Source: Rhodohalobacter sp. 614A (GTDB lineage: Bacteria; Bacteroidota; Rhodothermia; Balneolales; Balneolaceae). From it: a DNA stretch of 64,000 bases. The notes under the pieces were generated by a model. It ran no database searches and was not told where the DNA came from. It saw only the letters and a program-made list of their open reading frames with translations. Of this stretch, positions 27,046-36,034 are shown one piece after another (the stretch's first letter is position 1; each line of letters opens with the position of its first letter). The stretch lies in the NCBI RefSeq assembly GCF_021462415.1, contig NZ_JAKEDS010000001.1, positions 902,273 to 966,272 of the forward strand, in the 5' to 3' direction. The translations under genes and the position numbers were made by a program.

Positions 27046-27684
27046 ATGTCAGATAAAACAGAAGAACCGGATTTACCCGGAGAACCGGGGAATGAGGAGA
27101 ATTCAGATCCTAATGATCAGCCCAAAAAGAAAAAGCTGGGATCGCGCCGGCGAGGAGTTTCGGATATGTTCCGGACATCCTACCGGACTCATGTTGAGCT
27201 GAGCGCCATTGCAGATAATAAGTCCAATATCATGATCAGTATTAATGGTATTATTATTTCCATTACTATTGCATCCATTTCACCCAAGATTGATTCAAAT
27301 CCGTGGTTGTTAATTCCAACGTCCATTTTGTTGATTACCTGTATGGTTGCCTTAGTCTATTCAATCCTTGCGGCGCGTCCGCGTGTAAGCAATGAAAAAG
27401 TAACGCTGGATGATGTACGGGCAAATCGATCCAATATTCTTTATTTCGGCAATTTCTTTAAGCTAAGCCGGGATGAATATGTAACCGGGATTGAGGAGTT
27501 GATGGCCGATAGTCAACGCCTTTATAATACAATGGCGAGGGATTTGTATGGATTGGGAACCGTTCTTGAAACGAAATTCAGGCTGCTTCGGATTGCATAC
27601 AACGTATTTATGTGGGGGCTGGCCCTGTCCGTAAGCAGTTATATTTTGGTGTATTTTCTCGTTTCCGGGGGAACGTTTTTTTAG
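27046..27684 (+). CDS. Pycsar-effector-type (PycTM/DUF5706) membrane protein
   Basis: 212 residues. After a 40-residue acidic then basic tail come the family signatures: TSYRTHVELSAIADNKSNIM, a first pair of membrane helices (about 60-80 and 86-108), AARPRV, NILYFGNFFKLSRDEYVTGI, ETKFRLLRIAYNVF and a last helix (about 188-210). In Pycsar defence, proteins with this fold sense cyclic pyrimidine nucleotides and damage the membrane. Here the gene follows a nucleotide cyclase and precedes an HD hydrolase. In flavobacterial proteins I recall, the HD and PycTM parts are fused in one chain. A housekeeping signalling role is as plausible as defence. Confidence 0.82.
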   Translation: MSDKTEEPDLPGEPGNEENSDPNDQPKKKKLGSRRRGVSDMFRTSYRTHVELSAIADNKSNIMISINGIIISITIASISPKIDSNPWLLIPTSILLITCMVALVYSILAARPRVSNEKVTLDDVRANRSNILYFGNFFKLSRDEYVTGIEELMADSQRLYNTMARDLYGLGTVLETKFRLLRIAYNVFMWGLALSVSSYILVYFLVSGGTFF

Positions 27685-27715
27685 CTGATATTGGTAATGA
27701 CTTTAAAGTAAATGT

Positions 27716-28330
27716 ATGGATCACAATGGCATTGTGAAAAATGCGGAGACGCACGTCCGGGAACTCTATCAAACACATTTCAAGCCAGAATTTGTGTATC
27801 ACAACCTGGATCATGTACAAAGCGTGGTAAAAGCTGCCGGCCAGGTTGCCGGGCATTACCAGCTGGAAGGCGAAGATAAAGCTGCTGTTCTGATTGCCTC
27901 GTGGTTTCATGATACGGGATACCTGTTCAACAGTAATGACCATGAAGAGAGGAGCGCTGAACTAGCTGTCTCTTTTTTGAAACAGGAAAAGGCAGAAGAG
28001 AGCCTTATCACTAAAGTAAAAGAGTGCATTTTAGCCACGAAAATTTTCAAGAAGTCTCCTTCATTAATTGCAAAAATTGTTTCTGATGCGGATTTGTTTC
28101 ATCTGGGCACCTCAGAATTCTGGAAAAGTAATAAGAGGATGAGAGAAGAAATGAATCGGCGTTTTGGAAAGGATATTTCAGCAGAGAAATGGCAGAGAGG
28201 TACGTTAAGCCTGCTAAAAAGACATCGGTTTGAAACAGATTTTTGTAAGAACCGACTTCGGGAAGGGAAGAAAGAAAATATTACCCAGCTGCAAGAGTGG
28301 CTGGAAGTTGAGAAACGTAAAAGAACGTAA
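27716..28330 (+). CDS. HD-domain phosphohydrolase
   Basis: 204 residues. Metal-binding residues are visible as H33 (YHNLDH), H65-D66 (WFHDTGY), H76 (NDHEERSAEL) and a later Asp in IVSDADLFHLG. The fold is that of small HD phosphohydrolases that cleave nucleotides or cyclic nucleotides. The C-terminal part (EKWQRGTLSLLKRHRFETDF) matches the segment that joins HD and PycTM in the fused proteins I recall from Flavobacteriia. It starts 31 bases after the PycTM gene on the same strand, so the two are probably co-transcribed. It may remove the signal made by the upstream cyclase; substrate is unknown. Confidence 0.85.
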   Translation: MDHNGIVKNAETHVRELYQTHFKPEFVYHNLDHVQSVVKAAGQVAGHYQLEGEDKAAVLIASWFHDTGYLFNSNDHEERSAELAVSFLKQEKAEESLITKVKECILATKIFKKSPSLIAKIVSDADLFHLGTSEFWKSNKRMREEMNRRFGKDISAEKWQRGTLSLLKRHRFETDFCKNRLREGKKENITQLQEWLEVEKRKRT

Positions 28331-28392
28331 GCACTCTTTCTTTTTATGCATTTAATAATATATTCTGCGGGTAATTTTAATAGAAAAAATGA

Positions 28393-29946
28393 ATGGTCAT
28401 GAAACGAATTCTGCAAATCTCTTTAGTAATAATACTAGTCTTTTCGGCAAATTTATCGGCTCAGACAACCGAAGACGTAGTGGACGCCATTGTCAGGGAG
28501 GCGACTGAAAACTCTCAACTTGAATATTTAGCCCATCAGCTGACCGACGTGATTGGTCCGCGCCTTGTGGGAACTCCGCAAATGCAACATGCGCACGACT
28601 GGGCGGTACAGCAATTTGGCGAATGGGGCATCGAAGCCGAAAATCAGCAGTTTGGCGAATGGCAAGGCTGGGAACGAGGTATCACGCACATTGACCTGGT
28701 TTCTCCACGAGTGGTTTCCCTGAGTGGACAGCAGTTGGCATGGAGTCCATCAACGGGTGAAGATGGAGTAACAGCAAATCTGGATATTCTGCCAACGGTT
28801 GAAAATCAGGAGGAATTTAACGAATGGCTTACTACGGTGGAGGGTAAAATTATTTTGATTTCAGAGCCGCAAATTACGGGCCGTCCGGATGATAACTGGG
28901 AAGAGTTTGCTACGGAAGAATCGTTTGAAAAAATGAAGAAAGAACGCGATGAACAAATGGCGGCTTGGCGGGAAAATATGGAGCATATTGGCTATGGCCG
29001 CGACCTTAATAAAAAACTGGAAGAAGCTGGGGCGGCTGCCATCTTTCAATCCAGATGGTCGCGGGGATTTGGGGCGAATAAGATTTTTAGCGCCAATACA
29101 GAAAACATTCCGGTGATCGACCTTTCTCTGGAAGATTATGGAATGCTCTATCGAATGGTGGAATATGGCGACGAACCGGAAGTGTATGTGAAAGCGGAAT
29201 CAAAAGATCTTGGCAAAGTACCGACTTTCAACACGATCGCAACGATTCCGGGCACGGAAAAACCGGAGGAGTATATCATTCTTTCCGCTCATTACGATTC
29301 CTGGGATGGAGGAACCGGTGCAACGGATAATGCGACCGGATCTATTACTATGATGGAAACCGCACGTATTTTGAAGGAGGTGTATCCAAATCCTAAACGG
29401 ACGATTATTGTCGGTCTTTGGGGTAGCGAAGAACAAGGGCTGAATGGATCCGGCGCCTTTGTTGCAGACAACCCTGAAATTGTAGACAACCTGCAGGCCC
29501 TCTTCAATCAGGATAACGGAACCGGACGCGTGGTTCGCATTTCCGGCCAGGGATTCCTTCATTCCTATGAATTTTTGCAGCGATGGCTGTCGGCTGTTCC
29601 AAGTGAGATTACCAGTCATATCGAAACCACGTTTCCCGGCACGCCCGGCGGCGGCGGTTCTGACTATGCTTCTTTTGTATCAGCCGGTGCTCCCGGATTT
29701 TCGTTGAGTTCGCTAAGCTGGAGCTATTGGAATTACACTTGGCACACCAATCTCGATACCTATGATAAAATTGTGTTTGACGATGTTCGTAACAACGCCA
29801 TTTTAACGGCTATTTTAACTTATATGGCCAGTGAAGATCCGGCAACATTTCCACGCGATAAAGCCGTGCTTCCGATCAACCCAAGAAATGGAGAACAAAT
29901 GACCTGGCCCGAACCACGGACGTCTAACCGTACCGGTCTCGATTGA
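28393..29946 (+). CDS. Secreted M28-family zinc aminopeptidase
   Basis: 517 residues with a signal peptide ending NLSAQ; an ATG at 28399 is an equally good start. A PA-like insert lies between the N-terminal part and the catalytic core. The two-zinc site is spelled out by AHYDSWDGGTGATDNATG (His, bridging Asp), LWGSEEQGLNGSGAF (catalytic and ligand Glu), FNQDNGTGR (Asp) and TWHTNLDTYDKI (His). It is an exopeptidase that should release N-terminal residues from peptides in the periplasm or outside the cell. It lies 63 bases after the HD gene but has no obvious functional link with it, and is closed by the terminator at 29978. Confidence 0.9.
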   Translation: MVMKRILQISLVIILVFSANLSAQTTEDVVDAIVREATENSQLEYLAHQLTDVIGPRLVGTPQMQHAHDWAVQQFGEWGIEAENQQFGEWQGWERGITHIDLVSPRVVSLSGQQLAWSPSTGEDGVTANLDILPTVENQEEFNEWLTTVEGKIILISEPQITGRPDDNWEEFATEESFEKMKKERDEQMAAWRENMEHIGYGRDLNKKLEEAGAAAIFQSRWSRGFGANKIFSANTENIPVIDLSLEDYGMLYRMVEYGDEPEVYVKAESKDLGKVPTFNTIATIPGTEKPEEYIILSAHYDSWDGGTGATDNATGSITMMETARILKEVYPNPKRTIIVGLWGSEEQGLNGSGAFVADNPEIVDNLQALFNQDNGTGRVVRISGQGFLHSYEFLQRWLSAVPSEITSHIETTFPGTPGGGGSDYASFVSAGAPGFSLSSLSWSYWNYTWHTNLDTYDKIVFDDVRNNAILTAILTYMASEDPATFPRDKAVLPINPRNGEQMTWPEPRTSNRTGLD

Positions 29947-29977
29947 TTTCAATTGATTGGTTATAAGGGAAAGATAG

Positions 29978-30010
29978 TAAAGCCATTCCGGATTTTGGGG
30001 TGGCTTTTTT
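29978..30010 (+). terminator. Terminator after the M28 peptidase
   Basis: AAAGCCA (29979-29985) pairs with TGGCTTT (30001-30007) across a 15-base loop, followed by a T run. It stands 33 bases after the stop. Confidence 0.8.
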
Positions 30011-30067
30011 ATGCGGATTGATATGAGAGATGGACGAATTATGGTTACCCATTGTTGTCTACAGTTT

Positions 30068-30712
30068 TTATTTCAGTTCATAATCTCCATTGGCCCATTT
30101 TATCGTTGGTTCAATCCATTCCTTTAAGGGCTTGAATAAAAATCCGTGTCCCATTCCTGTATTTAATTCAATTTCTTTGAAATGCGGGATTTCACAAGTT
30201 GAATTATTTTTCCGTTCAATGGACGATTCCCCGAACGGATCGGTTTTTTCATAAATAGTTAAAACATTTCCGCAGTAGTTTATGTTGGGAATATTCTCTA
30301 TATCGCTATTCCTAAAACTTGCCACAAACACGAAATTCAAATCAGCATTTGCGGCTACTGTTGAAACGTATTGGGCAATATATCCGCCTTTAGAAGTTCC
30401 TACGACAGTTATTTTTTGAGGGTCGATTCCTTTTGAAAGTAAGCTGTCAATTTGGTTTACAATTCCGAGAGCATATTCACGAGCGTTCACATTTCCATTT
30501 CGTTTTTCGCTAATAACGGTCAGGCCACTTTTTTCAAATTCCGCCAGAATTTCTTTGTATTCGGTGCGCCCATATTCCGGATGCGATTCATGAAGGGCAT
30601 GTTCTTCTAAGAAACGGTTGTGAAGAAAGAAAACATATCGGTCATTGTTTTCTTTTGTACAAGCAAAAAATGTTGAGTAGAAAATAATTACAGTTACTAA
30701 ACCTATTTTCAT
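30068..30712 (-). CDS. Lipoprotein alpha/beta-hydrolase
   Basis: 214 residues with a short lipoprotein signal (lipobox FFAC). The nucleophile elbow reads GTSKGGYIAQY, with Ser as likely nucleophile; a late His in GMGHGFLF and an Asp in EKTDPFGESS complete a plausible triad. YVFFLHNRFLEEHAL near the mature N-terminus could contribute the oxyanion region. Substrate unknown. It opens an AT-rich accessory stretch (30-33 kb). Lone single gene: convergent with the M28 peptidase and divergent from the toxin-antitoxin pair. Confidence 0.75.
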   Translation of the reverse strand: MKIGLVTVIIFYSTFFACTKENNDRYVFFLHNRFLEEHALHESHPEYGRTEYKEILAEFEKSGLTVISEKRNGNVNAREYALGIVNQIDSLLSKGIDPQKITVVGTSKGGYIAQYVSTVAANADLNFVFVASFRNSDIENIPNINYCGNVLTIYEKTDPFGESSIERKNNSTCEIPHFKEIELNTGMGHGFLFKPLKEWIEPTIKWANGDYELK

Positions 30713-30941
30713 CGGAAGCGGGTGTATGATATGTAAAGTTGAATAGCTACATCATGATAAAGATTGATAAAGATTTTGATCGAATCACTGGAGGGTTCAA
30801 TTTTTGGGTTGATGTGCGAGTGGAGATTCCAGATTAGCGATATCAGAATTCTGTTTTATTTGATTTTTGATTGAGGCTCTTAAAATTCAACGTAATCCAA
30901 TGCGGACAGACGCATAACCCAATTTAGGATTTAGCTTATTT

Positions 30942-30968
30942 TGTGTATAAATTATGAAATAATACACA
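30942..30968. promoter_or_regulatory. Inverted repeat upstream of the vapBC pair
   Basis: TGTGTAT (30942-30948) and ATACACA (30962-30968) form a perfect inverted repeat with a 13-base spacer, centred 26 bases before the antitoxin ATG. Toxin-antitoxin operons are normally repressed by their own antitoxin, and this is the natural operator candidate. Confidence 0.55.
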
Positions 30969-30980
30969 TTAATAATTTAT

Positions 30981-31184
30981 ATGATTATGCGAACAAATGT
31001 AGTAATTGATGATGATTTGATGGATGAAGCATTGAAAGTCAGTCGTTTAAAAACCAAAAAGGATGCTGTTGAAGAAGGGCTGAAATTATTGGTTCAGCGA
31101 AAAAAACAGGAAAATATTCGAAATTTACGAGGAAAATTATCCTGGAGTGGTGATCTGGAAAAGATGAGGACTGATACACCGTGA
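30981..31184 (+). CDS. vapB: VapB-type antitoxin
   Basis: 67 residues, or 65 from the second ATG at 30987 (MRTNVVIDDDLMDEAL). The N-terminal ribbon-helix-helix motif TNVVIDDDLMDEALKVSRLK with KTKKDAVEEGLKLLV is that of type II antitoxins paired with PIN toxins (DUF2191 type). The C-terminal LRGKLSWSGDLEKMRTD should wrap the toxin. The stop codon overlaps the GTG start of the toxin gene by 4 bases. The antitoxin blocks the nuclease and, with it, should bind the inverted repeat just upstream. Confidence 0.88.
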   Translation: MIMRTNVVIDDDLMDEALKVSRLKTKKDAVEEGLKLLVQRKKQENIRNLRGKLSWSGDLEKMRTDTP

Positions 31185-31576
31185 TTTTAGTAGATACGAG
31201 TGTCTGGATTGATTATTTCAACGGAGTCGAAAATTGGCAAACGGATAGTCTCGATCGCCTTCTCATTCAGGAAACGGTGCTAATTGGAGACATTATTCTC
31301 ACCGAAATTTTACAAGGATTTGATTCGGACAACGACTTTAAAAAAGCGAAGGAAGCTCTTGATCCTTTAGACTGCGTACATTTGGGAGGAAAAGAATTAG
31401 CCATTCAAGCGGCGTCGAATTATCGGTTGTTACGCGCAAAAGGAATTACCATTCGAAAAACCGTTGATATGCTCATCGCAAACTGGTGCATTTCCCATAC
31501 AGTAGAATTGCTGCATAATGATAAAGATTTCGAGAGGATTGCAGGGGAGTTGGCATTGGGTATTTATGGGGCTTAA
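31181..31576 (+). CDS. vapC: VapC-type PIN-domain toxin ribonuclease
   Basis: 131 residues from a GTG start overlapping the vapB stop. PIN-domain acids are present: Asp5 in MILVDTSVWIDYF, Glu in GDIILTEILQGF, Asp in IRKTVDMLIANWCI and Asp in LLHNDKDFERIA. These bind Mg2+ for RNA cleavage. VapC toxins usually cut initiator tRNA or other specific RNAs to halt translation; the target here is unknown. All four acids are intact, so the toxin looks active. Confidence 0.9.
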   Translation: MILVDTSVWIDYFNGVENWQTDSLDRLLIQETVLIGDIILTEILQGFDSDNDFKKAKEALDPLDCVHLGGKELAIQAASNYRLLRAKGITIRKTVDMLIANWCISHTVELLHNDKDFERIAGELALGIYGA

Positions 31577-31792
31577 AAGAGTGGTTATCCTGTTTTTTGG
31601 ATTAATGGGGTTCACCTTTAGTAGGTTACCTAATAAATTGGAAGGCGGCATGACCGGAGGAGGATGGTCCGTTGTATAGACTGATTATGCTCCTCTTTCA
31701 TTTAGATTTTTAAATAAATCACTAAAAAGGCGGTTTTCAACTTCTAAGACAAAGTCTATAGGATCTAAATATTTTGAGTTAATTTCATTTAT

Positions 31793-32785
31793 TTATGATC
31801 TGGTAGTTCTGAAAAACATTGTTTGAGGCTTCATATCATCAATATTGATATGAAATGATAGGACAAAAGTATTAATGTCGACTTGCGATTTATTTAAAAG
31901 TGAGAGTATTTCATAAGCATATCTACAAACGGAATCATGGATTTCAAAAACATTCGAATTTGAAGTATTAATATGAATATTGAACCAAGCCTCTTCACCT
32001 TTTCTTTTGTCAAAAAAATTTAATCTAAGTTCCCCATCTAAGAATTCTTTGGTTTCAAAAGGATTTAACTCTTTCAATTCATGTGATTCTAGATACTTTT
32101 TTAGTGCCTGCTTCTCTTTTGTAAAATCTTCTTTTGATTCATTTGATTGGATCGACCCACTCTGAATTTCTAGCTGGGTATATTTAAAAAGGTTCGGTAA
32201 AAAATTAATTATGCGATAGATTGAATAAAGCAGAATTAATAAGGTCGAATAGAATAAACCCTTGCTTGTTAATTGAAAACTTCTATTTGAGTAGAAAGAA
32301 ATAGCAACTGGATAGAGAACAAAAATGATGATGGAAAAAAGTAAAAGAAGATTTCTGAAGAATCCCAGATTGCGTATGAAATGAAAATAGCTTCTAACGC
32401 TGCCATAATTTTGGGGTACAAATTTCTCCGAAAAAATTGTGTGTATATAACCTAACTGATTGTAGTAATCCATTAGTGTTTTAATAAAGAAGAACGCAAA
32501 TAGATAAAATAAACTCGATAATAGGGAAGGATATATTGATAAGTATAGTGCAGAAATAGGAATTATTGTTAAGTAGGCTAACGAAATAAGTAAATTTTGC
32601 CCAAACTTAACATAGTATTCTAAAAACATATTTCGGCTAAACTTGAAGGAAGAGAAGCCATCTTGGATAACATATATTAAACCAGCAAAAGCTAAACCAA
32701 GTAATACACCTGATATTGATAATAAAGTTCTATAGTAATTAGAGTAATTATTTAAGCTAGCTGGGTCTAATAAATTTTCAATCAT
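31793..32785 (-). CDS. Multi-pass membrane protein of unknown function
   Basis: 330 residues. About five hydrophobic helices fill residues 15-190, paired as LLSISGVLLGLAFAGLIYVI, LISLAYLTIIPISALYLSI, LLSSLFYLFAFFFI, LLLLFSIIIFVLYPVAISFY and LFYSTLLILLYSIYRI. A soluble C-terminal domain of about 130 residues with charged helix KEKQALKKYLESHELKEL follows. Coding DNA is visibly more AT-rich than its neighbours, which suggests acquisition. No motif I recognise. A 67-codon frame just upstream overlaps its start by 4 bases, but I do not count that as a gene. Confidence 0.7.
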   Translation of the reverse strand: MIENLLDPASLNNYSNYYRTLLSISGVLLGLAFAGLIYVIQDGFSSFKFSRNMFLEYYVKFGQNLLISLAYLTIIPISALYLSIYPSLLSSLFYLFAFFFIKTLMDYYNQLGYIHTIFSEKFVPQNYGSVRSYFHFIRNLGFFRNLLLLFSIIIFVLYPVAISFYSNRSFQLTSKGLFYSTLLILLYSIYRIINFLPNLFKYTQLEIQSGSIQSNESKEDFTKEKQALKKYLESHELKELNPFETKEFLDGELRLNFFDKRKGEEAWFNIHINTSNSNVFEIHDSVCRYAYEILSLLNKSQVDINTFVLSFHINIDDMKPQTMFFRTTRS

Positions 32786-32992
32786 GAATTATGATTTCGT
32801 TGGAGAAGCCTAACATATCTACTACCAATTAAAAACAATGGTAGATAATCCTCAAATCGTTTAAAAATTCTAATTCGAGGAAGGAAACTTTTCTCAAAAT
32901 ATTTGCGAATGCAGACTTCAGAGTAGCGAGTGCAGAAGTGTTGATATTGCCCTGAAATCGCATATCGAATCTCACATATCTCCAATCAAAAA

Positions 32993-35900
32993 TCACTCAT
33001 CATTTCCGGAGGCACGAATAACACGTCTCGACCAGATACTGATATCATCCAGGATTACATAGATAGAAGGAAGTACGAGGAGTGTAACGATGGTGGAGAA
33101 TGTCAGTCCGCCGACGATGGCGCGGGCCATGGGGAAGTAGGGAGGGCCATCGCCGCCGATTTGGGTGGTTCCGATACAGAGTGGAATCAATCCGAGAACG
33201 GTAGTTCCGGCTGTCATTAAAATGGGGCGCATGCGGTCGCGTCCGCCTTGCACAACGGCTTCTCGGCGGGAGAGTCCTTCGCTTCGCAGGTGGTTGATGT
33301 GATCAATCAGTACAATTCCGTTGTTCACGACTATTCCCATCAAAATCAGGATGCCGATAAAAGCCATCAAATCAAAACTGGTGCCGGTGATGAAGAAGAA
33401 CCAGAAGATGCCAATCACACCAAAAAAGATACACGAAATAACACTGGTTGGATAAAGGAGTGACTCAAACAGGGAAGCCATAATCAGGTAAATCAAAAAG
33501 AACGCAATTCCGATGTTGAAGAGCATCACATTCATGGCTTCCGCGTCGTTCCCGAAACTCCGTCCAAAACTCCACGAATATCCGGCCGGATAGACAATTT
33601 GATTCATCACTTTTGAAATTTCCGTGCGTGCTTCGTCTGAAGTAATATCATCCAGATTGATATTGATTCCCAGGGAAGTTTTGCGGTTTTCACGGAAAAT
33701 TCGACCGGCGCCGGGCCGTTGCTCAAAATCGGCAAGAGTGGCCAGTTTAACGGTTTGTTCTTCGTTTACCGTAATCGGCAGGTTTTGGAGATCTTCCATC
33801 GTTTGGCGATTTACATCCTGGAAGGCAAGAACCACATCAATTTCACTCTCGGGTCCGCGAATTCGCTGGACGGTTTGGCCCCGCATGGCGTTCGAAACCA
33901 TATTGGCAACGGCATCTGATGTGAGTCCAAAATTGCGGGCACGATCGTGATTTACAGTCAAACGCACTTCATCGCTTCCGGTTTCGGCTTCGGATCGAAC
34001 ATCGGCAAAACCGTCAATCTGTCCCAGCCTCCATTCTACCTGTTCGGCGAGATCTTCAAGTACATCCATGGCTTCTCCCTGCACAAAAACCTGGACCTGT
34101 TCGGAGCTGTTCCGGCTGATGTATTCAAACCCGGGTTGACCAATAGCAATTTTTGGCAGGTTCGCTTCTATCTCTTCCTTGATTTGAGTGACCGATTTAT
34201 GGGCTTCATCGTCAGGAATCAGGTTGATTGTAGACGTGGCATTTTCGGGTTCGTAATAGGTATAAACGGATTCAATCTCGAAATTTTCCTGGTTGTTGTA
34301 GAGGTATTCTTCGATTCGGTCTACCGACTCTTTCACTGTTTCCAAAGTGTACGAGGCATTCAAATTGTACTGGAGATAGAGCTGCCGTTCTTCCACTCTC
34401 GGAAACATATCAACATTCATAAAAGAGAGAGGAATAACACCGCTGAAAAACAGGAGGGTTATCAGAAATACAGACAATTTTCGACGTTCCAGAAGCCAGT
34501 CCAACAATTGAGAATATTTTATGGAAAGCTTGTCGATAAGCGTTTCTTTCTTTGATTTTTCCGGCGGGGTGATTTTTGACGCAAGCAGCGGAATGACCGT
34601 GAGTGAAATGAGAAGAGAGGCCAGCAACGATATAATGATGGCCATCCCGATGTAATACATGTGCTGCGAGATAAAACTTTCGTTCACCACATTTGGCAGA
34701 AATACGATGATAGACGTCAGGGTTCCGGCAGTTACGGCAATGGCAACCTGTTTGGCCCCGAGAACAGAGGCCGTTTTAGCGTCATTCCCTTTTCGCTGGA
34801 ACCGGTGAATGTTCTCCGTCACCACCACGGCATTATCCACCAGCATACCAATGGCCAGCATCAATCCCATCATCGAGAGAATATTCAGGCTGATATCAAG
34901 AAAGAAGAAAAAGCCGAGTGTAACAATCAGTGAGAACGGTACGGCGGTGGCCACGATCAACGTTGTACCGACCTGTCTCAGGAAAATATAGAGAACCACA
35001 ATCGATAAAAGTGCACCAATCATCCCGGCATTAAACAGTTCCCGTAATGAGCTGAGAATGCCATCGGCCTGGTTGAACATCTCGTAAATTTCGATGCCTC
35101 TCATTTCAGGAAGCTTGCTGATTTCATCGATTTCAGCGAGAACGGCATCCACGACCTCTACGGTATTTGCTGTCGATTCTTTGGTGATGTCGAGCCCAAC
35201 GGCATATTTTTTATCAAGATGGCGGGCGTAATTTCGTTCAGGTTCGGTGTATTTAACCGTTGCAATATCTTTTACCCGAATATTTCGGTCGGCAATAATG
35301 AGATTTTCAATATCCTCCACTCCGTTCAAATCTCCCATTGGCCGAACCATATATCGCATTCCGGAATCCGTAATTCTTCCGGCAGAGATGGAGAAATTGG
35401 CCTGGCGGAGCTTGTTGCTCAATTCATTCAGGTTGATATTATAAGCGGTGAGCCGATCGGGATCGAGCTCTACCCGGATCTCTTTTTTCTCAACGCCGTA
35501 GAGTGTGACTTGCCCAACACCCGGAATTCGTTCAATGCGTTGTTTTAAATTTCGGTTGAGAAGTTCATAAGCATCAGAGAGGTCACGGTCGCTCGAAATT
35601 CGGAGCAAAAGGGTGGGGGCGTCGCCATCCTGGAATTTAAAAATCTGGTAATACTCAAAATCTTCAGGAAGCTGATTTCGAACACTCTCAATTTTTTCCT
35701 TGATTTCAATCGCCTTCAGATTGATGTCATTTCCCTGCTTGAAAATCACAACTACGCCGGCGTTGTCTTCACCTGAATTGGAGTTGATTTGTTCTACGCC
35801 GCTCAGGGTTGCAAGAACCTCCTCTATCGGACGGGCAATGTTTTCGTTGATTTCTGCCGGTGTGGAATTGGGATATGGAAGTTGAACAAACGCACCCGGA

Positions 35901-36025
35901 AAGGTGATGTTGGGCATAAACTCAAGCGGAACCAGGCGTGTGGCAATCAACCCAACCACCACCAAACTGACAAAAATCATCAGTGTGGTAACCGGCCGCC
36001 GTATGGAAAGATCTGTAATATGCAT
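32993..36025 (-). CDS. RND-family efflux transporter, second pump
   Basis: 1010 residues, HAE1/AcrB-like: ITDLSIRRPVTTLMIF as first membrane helix, periplasmic porter repeats, MGLMLAIGMLVDNAVVVTENI with the proton-relay Asp in the fourth helix, and a matching second half ending VLPSIYVILDDISIW. It exports lipophilic compounds or toxic solutes using the proton gradient, with an adaptor and an outer-membrane channel. It starts 9 bases after the first pump, in the same operon. No TolC-type channel gene lies nearby. Confidence 0.93.
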   Translation of the reverse strand: MHITDLSIRRPVTTLMIFVSLVVVGLIATRLVPLEFMPNITFPGAFVQLPYPNSTPAEINENIARPIEEVLATLSGVEQINSNSGEDNAGVVVIFKQGNDINLKAIEIKEKIESVRNQLPEDFEYYQIFKFQDGDAPTLLLRISSDRDLSDAYELLNRNLKQRIERIPGVGQVTLYGVEKKEIRVELDPDRLTAYNINLNELSNKLRQANFSISAGRITDSGMRYMVRPMGDLNGVEDIENLIIADRNIRVKDIATVKYTEPERNYARHLDKKYAVGLDITKESTANTVEVVDAVLAEIDEISKLPEMRGIEIYEMFNQADGILSSLRELFNAGMIGALLSIVVLYIFLRQVGTTLIVATAVPFSLIVTLGFFFFLDISLNILSMMGLMLAIGMLVDNAVVVTENIHRFQRKGNDAKTASVLGAKQVAIAVTAGTLTSIIVFLPNVVNESFISQHMYYIGMAIIISLLASLLISLTVIPLLASKITPPEKSKKETLIDKLSIKYSQLLDWLLERRKLSVFLITLLFFSGVIPLSFMNVDMFPRVEERQLYLQYNLNASYTLETVKESVDRIEEYLYNNQENFEIESVYTYYEPENATSTINLIPDDEAHKSVTQIKEEIEANLPKIAIGQPGFEYISRNSSEQVQVFVQGEAMDVLEDLAEQVEWRLGQIDGFADVRSEAETGSDEVRLTVNHDRARNFGLTSDAVANMVSNAMRGQTVQRIRGPESEIDVVLAFQDVNRQTMEDLQNLPITVNEEQTVKLATLADFEQRPGAGRIFRENRKTSLGININLDDITSDEARTEISKVMNQIVYPAGYSWSFGRSFGNDAEAMNVMLFNIGIAFFLIYLIMASLFESLLYPTSVISCIFFGVIGIFWFFFITGTSFDLMAFIGILILMGIVVNNGIVLIDHINHLRSEGLSRREAVVQGGRDRMRPILMTAGTTVLGLIPLCIGTTQIGGDGPPYFPMARAIVGGLTFSTIVTLLVLPSIYVILDDISIWSRRVIRASGNDE

Positions 36026-36034
36026 GGTTTCCGG

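Noticed and set aside
32782-32985. 67-codon minus-strand frame overlapping the start of the membrane protein gene by 4 bases
   Set aside because: The overlap is suggestive, but the translation shows no fold, no ribosome site is visible and the region reads like AT-rich intergenic DNA.
33947-34555. 202-codon plus-strand frame inside the RND pump
   Set aside because: Antisense to the transporter gene, with no start context or domain.
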